Assembly (NCBI GenBank): GCA_021464245.1
Contig: JADCRB010000010.1
Coordinates: 4,897,816 to 4,961,815, forward strand
Direction: 5' to 3'
DNA: 64,000 nucleotides
From: Carallia brachiata
Taxonomy: Eukaryota > Streptophyta > Magnoliopsida > Malpighiales > Rhizophoraceae
Part shown: one piece after another, positions 1-11,000 of the stretch
Numbering within the stretch: the first letter of the stretch is position 1
Layout: every line of letters starts with the position of its first letter
Position numbers and translations under genes: made by a program
The notes under the pieces: model-generated
The model's database searches: none
Seen by the model: only the letters and a program-made list of their open reading frames with translations
Told to the model about the DNA's origin: nothing

Positions 1-4
1 CAAC

Positions 5-501
5 GGGATAAATATTTTTAAAGTCCTAAACTTTTAAATTTTTTTACGTTTAAATCCTAAACCTTTTTAACATTTCATTTGAGTCCTAAATCTTTTAATT
101 TTTTACTATATCAGTCCTTTAAATTACGAAAAGTAGTCAATCTATTAATAAGTGAGTTTAATTTAATAAAAATCATTTAAAAAAGCTTAAATACATGAGT
201 TAAATATTTTTTTCATCAACAAAATATGCATATTAAATATTTTTTTAATCAACAAATATACGAATTAAATAAACAACATGTATATTTTTTATAAAAAAAG
301 ACATTCATTCATATATTAATCTTTTTTAAATAATTTTTTGTAAAGTTAAAATTATTTTTAATACATTGATCACTTTTGTTAAACAGAGGGACTAATTTGG
401 TAGAAAATCAAAAAGTTTAGGACTCAAATGAAATGTCAAAAAGGTTTAGGACTCAAACGTAAAAAAACCTAAAGGTTTAGAACTAAAAAAATCCTTATCC
501 C
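5..501. mobile_element. Small foldback element with ~115-bp terminal inverted repeats
   Basis: The first ~120 bases from GGGATAA at 5 reappear, reverse-complemented, at 385-501. Both arms carry the same series of 'gtcctaaac' and 'acatttcatttgagtcc' blocks. The AT-rich centre encodes nothing recognisable. Long inverted repeats on a short non-coding body fit a non-autonomous DNA transposon of the MULE or foldback kind. Only four bases precede the left arm, so a target-site duplication cannot be tested here. Family assignment is inference. Confidence 0.6.
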
Positions 502-873
502 ATAAATCAACATATAATGTTATTTTGGATGAAAGGGGTCAATTCATTCATTTATTTTATTTGTTGTGTCATTATCAACCTAACATCAAACACACTGCAA
601 AATACGTGAGTTAGTTTTATTTAATTATAATTGCTAATTATTATGTATAAAAATATGTAAAAATTATAATATATTTGTAGACTCATGTCTTAAACTTCCA
701 TTCAATCTTTTTTTAAAATTATGGCTAACTAGAATGTACGGACACGATATTTTAGAGCTCCACGCTATGTGGAATATGCGTGAGACATGGTATAAATACA
801 TATTTAGCACGACAAAATGTGTTTGTCAAAATAATAATAATAAAAAATATAATACTTTAGAACATGTTGCAGA

Positions 874-1329
874 CAAGGTTGTCAGAACCGAACCGGTCAT
901 CGAACCGCAAACATTAGTGGGTCAAGGTTCAATCGGTCGAACTGATATTTGAACCGGTATTTATTAATATATATATGTATAAACATAATTTAAAAAAATA
1001 ATACTTATACATGATTATTAAATATTAATTTTTTTATTTTTAAGAATTAAATTAAAAGTTTTGATAAATTTAGGACTAAATTGAAAATTTTAATTAAATT
1101 TAAAACTCAAATTATAATTTAAATAAATATTAAGATCAAATTATAATTTATAAATTTTTTATACGAGTTTTAAACCGGTTGAACCGGGTTCGATTTTTCA
1201 CCTGTTTTTACTGATTTTGACCGGTTCTTGACTGATTTTGATCGGTTTTGACCGGTTCGAGTTAAGGGATAACAGTGACCATGAACCGGTCCAGACCTTT
1301 GGTCGGTCGAGTCGGTTTTAACAATATTG
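874..1329. mobile_element. hAT-type MITE with 8-bp target-site duplication
   Basis: The element begins CAAGGTTGTCAGAACCGA and ends in the imperfect inverse (reverse complement CAATATTGTTAAAACCGA). It is flanked on both sides by the 8-base direct repeat GTTGCAGA (866-873 and 1330-1337). Both halves are rich in AACCGGTT-type motifs and the middle is AT-rich without coding potential. An 8-bp duplication is the signature of hAT transposition; at 456 bp this is a non-autonomous copy. Confidence 0.72.
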
Positions 1330-1337
1330 GTTGCAGA

Positions 1338-2791
1338 TATGCATAAAAATGTATTTATGAGATATTTTTATAATTTTGACAATAAGAGTTAAATTAAACC
1401 GAAAGCCCCTATTATATTTCAACTTTATTTTTTGGAATAAATATTATGCTTCCCCATTGTATATTTATATTTGTGAAGAAGGTTGCTAGAATTTGTAAGC
1501 ATATACTAACAGATTCTAACAAAGACAAATAATAGAATATTAAATAATAATATTTACTTAAACAATAACATATAACATCATTTTTTAATATAATTATATG
1601 ATCATGTCTTGGCCATATCGTGTTCTTAACTTTTTAAACATTAATGTGTTCCAAGTATTCGTATGACTGTCCATCATATTGTCGTGTCTGTAACCATACC
1701 TAATAGCGGCGCATATTAGCGCGGAAGAGGAAAGATTCTGGTCAATAATTTGTAGCAGAGGGTTGCCCGGGCTGGCTGGCTTTGTGTTCTATAGTAAATA
1801 ATTGATGGTGGTTGGCCGGCGTGCCACTAACTCCAAAGTACGGGCCGGTGTGTCTGAAGAGAGGTGCTTCTTTTTGTTCAGACTGAAGTGGCGACCACCA
1901 AACGAATATGGATGATGAAACCGATAATTCAAGTGCGCTGATTCGGACCCTCACTATCTAGTTATATAATTTCGTTACGAGCATTGTTATATTTTTTAAC
2001 AAAAAAATTATTTGAAACATTATTTAAATATAATTGATTATATTTAATTTATAAATATTTCGATTTTATTTTTTTACGTATGAAATCTACCTAATTACAC
2101 ACTAAATTTAATCAGTTGAATTTGCTTAACTTTTCGGATAATTTTTCTTTCAGAAATGTAACTTTTTTTGTTTTGTTATATGCAACTACAAAATGAAATT
2201 AATTGTCAATTTATTATAATTATATTAATAAAATATAAAATAACAAAATTAAATTTTAAAATTAAAACAATAGTTACTATAAAATTTCAAGTAATACGTG
2301 CAGATTTCATATGACTTGCGTTAAAATAAAATTTTTTTCTCAAGAAAAAAATTTTTACACAAAATATTAATAGAAGTATATTTTATTAAAAACTTGTTAT
2401 TTCTATTGTTTCCGTGTGACTGCAAAGTAGAACTGTACAGTGCAAGGAAAAAACTTTTCTCATAATTGAAACAAGAAAGATATTTATGTGTTAATTTTTA
2501 ATATTTTAATTAATATTTTGAATAAAAAAAATAAAGTAATTTTTGTTAAATTTTAGAAAAAACTTTTATTACAAAAATTGTCATTGTTATAAAAATTATT
2601 GATTTTACTATTGACGCTCATTTGACACCTGCATTTGTATTGTTCTTCCGTCTTAATGTCTGTCAGCGAAGCCAGCAGGTCACGACGTGGGAATATTGGT
2701 ACTCAAAATGCGATCCGGCCGGACCCATATTAAAAGGTTCACGGATACATCTTCCCCACCGATGATGTAACCTGCAAACAGAGACAAAACC
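1338..2791. other. AT-rich intergenic DNA upstream of the IPGA1-like gene
   Basis: No gene is visible. The reading frame at 1742-1954 on the minus strand has no homology I recognise and no splice context. The last few hundred bases before 2792 probably hold the promoter and leader of the gene starting at 3059, but no convincing TATA box was identified. Confidence 0.5.
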
Positions 2792-2839
2792 ATGCAAAGT
2801 TCCAGTCTTCATATTCTTGTCAGATCCTCGTACTTATAA
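2792..2839 (+). promoter_or_regulatory. Possible upstream ORF (15 codons) in the leader of the IPGA1-like gene
   Basis: An ATG at 2792 opens a 15-codon frame ending TAA at 2837-2839, 219 bases before the chosen start codon at 3059. If transcription begins upstream of 2792 this would be a uORF able to reduce main-frame translation. The transcription start is not visible, so this is only a possibility. Confidence 0.25.
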
Positions 2840-3058
2840 CTCACCTCTGGTCTGCTGTGTTCTGGTCTCTGCCCTTATTGTGTTTCTCAACTTAGTCATT
2901 GTTGTTCATCTTGTCCATCCTCAACAACATTTCGAGAACCACCAACTCATTGTAGCGCCCAAGCTGAAGTTTTTAGAGCCAAATTTGACATCGGTTGTTC
3001 GGCACCCACCACCGCTAACGGCTGCAACAGGGCGGCAGGCGCCGCGGCGGCCTTGACC

Positions 3059-6000
3059 ATGTCACAGGTGTCAACATCCCCACCTGGGTTCAGAGTCAGA
3101 GCCAGCTCTAGATCAACCAAGGATAAGGATAAGCAGTCCCCAAAGGCTGAGGTGGTTGACGGGAAATCACCAATATCTCCGGCGAAGAAAGGAAGACCCA
3201 AATCAGATGTCAAGAAAGTTGACGACTCCGTCTCCAGGGTTAGGACGAAGCCTAAATCTGGAACAGGACAGCAGCTTCTTCCTTCTCCTAGAGGAGGAGT
3301 CGCCGTTGTTCGCTCTGCAAATCGCCCCATCCTTGTGGAGCAATTCGCCAAGCCAAGGCGGCAGCACCGTCCTGTGGTGGTGCCTGGTACTGCTACAGGT
3401 GGGAGAAATGAAGGAGAAAATAATAATAATAATAATAATAATAATAGTTGTGTAAAGGAATTGCAGCAGAAGCTTGAATTGAATGAGGCGTTGGTTGAGG
3501 ATTTGCAGTCACAGATATTGGCCTTGAAGGTGGAGTTGGACAAGGCTTATGCCTTGAACAAGGAGCTGCAGTCCCAGAACCAGAAGCTCTCTCAGGATCT
3601 TGCTGCTGCTGCTGCCGCCCCTACCTGTTGTGATCAGGTAAAGAATTTTATATAATTCTGTTCTTAATTAATTATTATTATTGTATAACTAATTGGGCTT
3701 AAGGGGATCATAATTCCAGTTTAGTTTGAACATTTGAAGTGATCTAATTTCTTCTGGCTTCCTCCTTGGATTCAAATAAAGAAATAGAGAACATTTTTGA
3801 GATCACAATAATGGGGCGTTAACAGAGTTTCCTATATGATTGTTTTTATGCAACTAAAGGAATCATCAATTGAAGAATATCAGAGGCCCAATTTTAAGGA
3901 TATTCAAAAACTCATTGCCAACAAATTGGATATCTCCCAGTCTAAGGTCAGAAATGAGGCAATCAATGGGCCAAGTACGGTTAGAACTTTTCAGGCACCA
4001 CGACCACCACCACCATCGCAATCAATACATATCTGTTCATCCTCTCCAGCTGCTGCATTAGAAAGGAAAGTTCCGTCCCTTCCCTCTGTTTCGCTGCCGC
4101 CACCACCACCACCACCTCCTGTTGCCTCTGTCTCACCAGCTCCACCGCCACCTCCACCCCCTCTGCGGCCCTTGGCCAAGGCAGCTTCTGCTCCAAAGGC
4201 TCAAGGTGTTGTACAGTTCTACCATGCCTTAAGAAAGCAAGAGGAGAGGAAGGACATTGCAGGACCAGGGAATCGCTGCAGCCCAGCGGCAATGAGTGTA
4301 CACAGCAGCATTGTTGGAGAAATTCAAAATCGTTCAGCACATCTATTAGCTGTAAGCACTTCAAGATACATTTTTATCTATGCAATGTTATTTTTCCTGG
4401 TTTCCTTTTTCTGTGCTGGATCTCTTAACCGTCATCAACCAATGCTTTTCTAGATAAAGGCAGACATTGAAACAAAAGGTGATTTCATCAATGGTCTTAT
4501 TGAGAAAGTACTGAACACATCTTATGCGGATATTGAAGATGTTCTCACATTTGCAGATTGGCTTGATGGTCAACTCTCCTCATTGGTAACTTCTAAAATT
4601 ACTTCCAGAAAATTTCATCACGAATTGTTGTGTTTTTGCACAGATCTATTTTCACAATTTTCTTTCTTTAAATTGATTCCATATGCAAAATTTAAAGTAA
4701 CATCTAGACACCACATAACCCATCAATGATACTCAAAGACAGTATTCTGGGTCTCTTCCAAACCAAAACCCCTAAGGACACTGATGTCCTTTCTCACACC
4801 GGCTTAACTTCTAGTATCTAGGATTAAGAATTCGATTGACGGTTGGTACTACCAAAATTGTACCCTTAGATGCTATTCCCCCTTTTAGACTTAAACTTAT
4901 GCATAAAACTGGAATCCCCATTTGCATAAAGGAAGTATTTGGATGGGATTTATGTGGTCCGTGCGGCTGCAGTAGTAAAAATGTCAAGTCCCATTTCTTC
5001 ATTTGTGCACTTGAGAGGCATGTGCATAGTAACTCTCTATACTGGTTGTTGACACTCTAGATGCCCTAAACCAAGGTCAAGTGGTCTCTTTTATTATACT
5101 GCTTGGCGTTTATAAATCTCTGATGAGGGTCCTCTTTGGGGTCATTGGAATTCAGTCTATCAACAGCAATACGGTTTCTTGCAAGATTTTATAGTATAGT
5201 TGCAAAGTGGTTATACTTCTTGCCCGAGATTGTGTCTTTAATGTGTCCTGTCTTCAACAGGCTGATGAGAGTGCTGTGCTAAAGCATTTCAAATGGCCAG
5301 AAAGAAAAGCTGATGCCATCAGAGAAGCTGCTGTTGAATATCGTGGCCTCAAACTGCTAGAAAATGAGATATCATCATATGAGGATGACTACAGCATTCC
5401 ATGTGGAACTGCCCTGAAAAAGATGGCTGTTTTACTAGACAAGTAAATATGACACTTAAGTACATCATTTCTTACCTTATTTGAAAATCTCCCGTTTGAT
5501 TTGTCTTAATGTTCCCTTGTTGGCTCTCTTATGTCATACAAGGTCGGAGGGAGGCATCCAAAGGTTGGGTAAACTTCGAAATTCTGTTATGCGTTGTCAT
5601 CAAGATTGGAAAATTCCCACTGATTGGATGCTGGATTCTGGAATTGTTAGTAAGGTACACATTTCTGTTTTTATCCAAGGTGTACAGTCAGTTGCTAGAG
5701 CTTTGTATTTAGACTCATCTAGTAAAATAAAATCGCACCTTGTCAGCTTCTTTCCTTGTCAGCTTCTTTTCATTTATTTTCAGTTGTTTTATTCTACTGT
5801 AAGTGTTCTTTGACTTATCATTTTCTTTAGGAAGGATGTAGAATGTTACTTTTTTGTATAAATTGCTTACCGTATGCTTGTCGGACTGGATTTAGCGTTA
5901 AGTTGTTTAACTGAAAACTTTGTAATTTCACACAGATAAAGAAGGCTTCTGTAAATCTGGCAAAGATGTATATGAACAGAGTAAAAATGGAGCTTGAATT

Positions 6001-6294
6001 AACTCGCAGTATGGATAGGGAATCAAGTCAAGAATCTTTGCTGCGTCAAGGTGTGCATTTTGTGTACAGGACTCACCAGGTAATACTCGATAAGGCACCT
6101 TTTTTGGCCCCCATCTTTGAGTCCTACACAATGCTATTCTAATCATTTACTATGCCGTGTCTATGAATATAATGATGCAGTTTGCTGGAGACCTTGATTC
6201 AGAAACATTGTGTGCTTTTGAAGAGATAAGGCAGTGTGTTCCAGGACATCTATTAGGAAGTCGAGAATTATTTGCTGCAATACCATCAACATGA
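3059..6294 (+). CDS. CHUP1/IPGA1-family actin/microtubule-linked protein
   Basis: Seven exons: 3059-3637, 3860-4351, 4454-4585, 5261-5442, 5543-5654, 5936-6079 and 6181-6294, all GT-AG with consistent phase, giving 584 residues. The N-terminal third is basic and Ser/Pro-rich with an Asn run (about residues 121-130), then a coiled coil (about 134-185). Exon 2 holds FKDIQKLIANKL and two proline runs (about 272-294). The C-terminal ~270 residues (VVQFYHALRKQEERK onward, including LLRQGVHFVYRTHQFAGDL) match the conserved C-terminal region of CHUP1 and IPGA1-like proteins, which link organelles or cell shape to actin or microtubules. It lacks the hydrophobic N-terminus of CHUP1 itself, so the IPGA1-like branch (At1g48280 type) fits better. 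The ATG at 3059 is the first one in frame after an in-frame stop. Family is confident; subcellular role is inferred. Confidence 0.88.
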
Positions 6295-8050
6295 ACAAGA
6301 CCATATTTCACAGCCACTAAGAGATGTATGTAAGGATCAGTTTCAGCCTTTAATTTGATTATTCTTTTGTCTCGTGTGGTTATTTCATACTATTCTTCTG
6401 CAGCTGGAAGCTATACCTCACTGACCTGGATGAAAGCATTAAAGGCCTTGCAACATAGAAACTCAGTACATCAACAACATGACCTGAGAGTAACCTGAAA
6501 CTCTGTAGTAGGCAATTGATGGTTCACACAGACTAGTCATCAAGTCATTCACTGAGTACTTGGGAGTATAAAAATACAAGACACAGAGGACATCACAATG
6601 AAATCCAAGAACTGATTGAATGCTCTCCAATCTCTACAATCAGAATGGTAGTGCCACATATAGAGCAAGTTGGAGGGGATCATTTGTTGGGATTCGGTGT
6701 AAACATGAATGTCGTAAGACATTACGTGTAATGTAGGTGACAACTAACGAGTTAAGTGCCCCAGCTAGATGTCTGTCTCTGCATCAGTTCTGGTTTAAAT
6801 TGTTTGAACGACAGCATACAAGTGGTGCTGTGGCCATGTTTTTGGGCACTATGGGAACGATGGTCCTAGCCCCTGCATCTTGGACGGCGTCTAGCTCAGA
6901 TAGCAATGGGGTGGTGCCTGAGTTGGCTCACCAATACCCAAGAGCTCTCTTAATAGTCATCATGACCAACTTGGCTAGACCAAAGTTGGTCAGAGAACCA
7001 CTGGGTCGAGCTGTCATAGTTTTTTCTTTTTGGTTTGTTATGTAATTTTCATAGATTTGAGGTCTAAATAGGTTTATCAACCACCATACTTCTTTCTGAA
7101 CCGTCTGTTCTTTTTAGCCACTTTGTTTTTGTGTACATCTATGGCCTCTTTGTTTTTACTGTGTAGATATCATGACAATAAACAGAGCATCAAAAAATGA
7201 AGACACATTTGATCCAGCAATAGTCATAAAGTGCAGTCTGCTTATCTTTAAAACTTATCGATGTATTACTCCTCTTCGTTGTAGTTTAATAATAAGTACC
7301 AAATGCGCCCATGAATAGTTTGAGCATGAATAGTTTGAGTATTACTACGATGTTCGGTAGAGTTAAACTTACATTTAATTTAATACTGTTTATACTATAA
7401 CTATCTAGATTAAGTGTACTCTCTTTATGTACAGATACAATACTTCTTCTTGACAAAATTGTTAGACATTACCCAGCTTTCTCATTTTTTAACGACAAAA
7501 AAAAAACAAAAAGAACTTATCAATGCATTTCAGGCGACAAAATGAAAGAAGAAAGGTGCGCAAAAAAAAAAAAAACCCCAAGCTTCTCAACAATGGGCTG
7601 CTTCTCTATAACTAGTAATTCATCCAAGTTTGCTACTATGACATACAACAAATATAAGCTCAGAAGCGAGCAACAGTTCCAAATCACTATAAATTTAACT
7701 TCATTCCTACTGAAGAACCCTTTCGCAGAATGCTAGAACTGGCACATTACCCTTGGCAGCTGCCCATTGAAGAATCACAAATCTGAACAAAAGCCAAATT
7801 CAAACTGCCATCTCCAAGCCAGAACAAAGTATCAGCAGTTACAGCCAGAAGATGAACGGATAGCTCCAGTGCCACTGGAACCCACCATCAAGTGATTTGG
7901 AGGACACGCCTCACATCTGATGATAGCAAAAATTCAATATACATCCTGTTGTCAATTAATGAATTTGCTCCTTGCATTTCCAAATGGCCATTCACGTCTG
8001 ATGCATGTGATGAAAGACAAAACACGACACTGTATTTTATTAGAAATCAT
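6295..8050. other. Convergent intergenic region with 3' ends of two genes
   Basis: This holds the 3' flank of the IPGA1-like gene (perhaps with a spliced UTR, since a 'ttctgcag' acceptor-like site occurs near 6404) and the 3' end of the minus-strand helicase. Frames at 6737-7045 and 7542-7736 show no recognisable protein. An A run lies at 7562-7574. Confidence 0.5.
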
Positions 8051-11000
8051 TCAACGCCTGGGGAATTTGAGCTGGGATTGGAGTTCCGCGTTATCCACAT
8101 TACTGCAGCGTTTCATAAAAGAGTGGAGGGTCTTCTGCTTTGCAGGGCTGCTCCTCTGCTGGCTGGAGGAAACCTCTAAAGTATTCTCTTGGCCATCAAG
8201 CACCTAATTGATCAATATCTAGAGTTCAATTCACAGACTAAGAGCGCAAATAAGTGCTGCCATCTGCTAATTCAAATCACTAAGAAACTATCAAATGCCT
8301 AAACTATTGGAATAAATGAATACAACAAGAATAAAGTGGCTGGATTAAATTTTGTGGACCTGTGTAAAATTACAGTTTTATTTCCCAATTTTGGAAAGCA
8401 ACAAATCTCAAAATTCTATAGAAAAAGAAAAGAGAATCATGGAAAAGAGTGCAGTCTTGTAGTTTGAGTCAGCAGTAATTCACACTAGCACGTTTACTTA
8501 ATGCCGAGCTTTAACTGATGACTTATGGGTGCTCCCTTGACCAAGGGCTACACTGTAATTTCCTCCCTTCTTAAAATTTGATAACAGTATGAAATTCAAG
8601 AGGTCCAAATACTCGCTAAGAATCTCTGAGAGCCATTAATCACATATTTGGTAGAATATAATAGAGCAAAACAGAAAATCGAACCTCCAGCTCATGTTAC
8701 AGCTAGCAAAGATAACCTTTAGGGTATTTTCTCCCATTCCAGCCGATTTCTCTCTAGGAATTATTCTACTTAGGGTTCCAAATTGCACTAGGACAAGATA
8801 GAGCCTACGAGTCCTATAGACAATGCAGGATCCAGATAATTCGCATAAAGGGCAGGGCCCCATATGCATTCAACTAACATTGTTAAGATGTGAGAATGAC
8901 TGAATGTTTGCCCTTAAATAGCATGTGTGTCTCGCGTGACATCTTCCTTATATGTTGTTTCATTCCCTTCGGACTTAACTTTTATCTCCTCATTCTCAAT
9001 GTTATGTAGCTGCTATAATTACCGGGTACAATTCAAAGAACCCAGCAAGCTGCCTCCTACAATTACATATGTGATTCCATTGTTGTCAATATTGAGGGCA
9101 GTAGTTTCCCGAGGCATTCCCAATCAACTAGCCTGAAATAGTCCTAGAAACCCTGGTTACACTGCCATCAAATAGTTTGCCAGCAACCCTGCAACTTGAA
9201 CCTTAGTTTCCAGTAACCGAGTAGCCAGAAAAACTGCAACAACCAAGCTGTTTCAATCTTCAAGCCTAACACCACCTTCTGTAAGAATTTTGAACCTTAA
9301 ACTCCCAAATTATCCTGAGCTGGCTCATGACAATTACACACACATATGCAAGCGAAAAGAGGGTTGAAGGAGGGGGGCGGGGGGAGCTGGTGGAGGGCAA
9401 TACCTGTCCTAAGTTTTCCAACTTGCTTTGAACAACGTCCCTACAGGAAAATAAAAAAATCTTGGTTAATTGTTGAGAAGTCCCACACCAAGCAAACACA
9501 ATAGACAACTTGTGCAATACTACAGCCAAGTACAACAGAGTGCAAATTAGCATACCATATGATATCATCAACAGTATCATTTGCCAGCAGATAATGTACA
9601 TTGACCGAAGAAACCTGCAAATAAAAAAAAAATAATCTTTACAGAGAGTAAACATGCAATAATTTTCCTTGCAAAACAACCAAACAATATCCAAATACAG
9701 GGACCAATGCTTCGCTAAAGATAGACATCACTATCTCAGTTTTTATTTTTAGCTAAATAAAAAGCTGCCACATCTGAATAACAAGTAATTAATATTGCAT
9801 ACAAAATCTTGCACAAAGTATAAAAGAGAAAATCTATTAGGTAGTTGAACCAACCATTCAGAAATCAGAATCTCCGATCCTTTCTCTAAGAAGAAATAAA
9901 ATCATATCTTCATTTATGCGCAATAAAGATATGGCATCATTACAACCAAAAAAGCATACATGATTTCACAAGCAACTGCCCCCACATAGATCATAATCAA
10001 TGAGCAAGCCCTTATTTATTTGTAACCATCAATATAGTAGAAAGCCCTAACCATCATCTTTTGAGAACCAATGGGAATCTTATTGAAAGAACCAACCAAA
10101 AACTGCATGAGATACAAGGAAACGTATGCAGCAAAGTTCACTACTTAAGTAGACCTCTTGTCACAAAGCTTAATATACATTAAGCAAAATCAACCCCTCA
10201 GTTTTGTAAGATGAAGTCATCCCATCCTTACAACAATTTTCAGTGAACATATAGATCAATGTGAGCCTTACACTAAGGCTCAGGTTACTTAATTGTTACT
10301 CAAAGGTCACAAGTTCAAGTCAAGGAAACACTCTTTTTGTGAAAAACAAGGGAAATGTTTGCATACCTGTCTCGAACCTCGCAAAGTGAGAGCTTTGTGC
10401 ACTAAGACAACCCTTGTTTTAAATTGTCGACTAATGTACCAAGCTAAATCAGACCTAGATCATGCTAGACATGGGGAACATAACCATAGCAAGCTTAGGC
10501 CTATCCAAGCATGCAGAAAGTTGCAATCTTGCCAGAAATTATCATTCACTAATGTACTTGTAATTTGTGAAGGGATGAAAATTGAACTTCTAGTTGAATG
10601 TCATTTACCTGACCAATCCTGTGAGCACGATCTTCAGCTTGAATCAGGTCACCCGGAGTCCATGACAACTCAGCAAATATAACAGTGCTTGCAGCAGTTA
10701 AAGTTAATCCAACACCTCCAGCTTTGATTGACAGCTTCACAAAGACATTCAGAGACAAATGACAGAATTAAATGATTGTACCAAATTTACAACCACTTTC
10801 CGTAGGCGAAGGATGGGAAAGATGCAAAAGGAAAAATGAACACTACTGCAATACCACAGCTGCCTTAACAACATCCTTTTCCTGGAAATCAATAACCAAG
10901 GTTTGCCTTGAAGCTGGAGGTGTACTCCCATCAATGCGAATACAACCAACTTTCTTCCTCTAGAAAATAGGAAGGTCGTGTCAGAGTTAGATATTTTGTG

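Noticed and set aside
2947..3543. 198-codon minus-strand frame
   Set aside because: Shadow of IPGA1-like exon 1, which has family homology and correct splicing on the plus strand.
6737..7045. 102-codon frame after the IPGA1-like gene
   Set aside because: Begins at the 3' flank of the gene, no homology recognised, likely untranslated or intergenic sequence.
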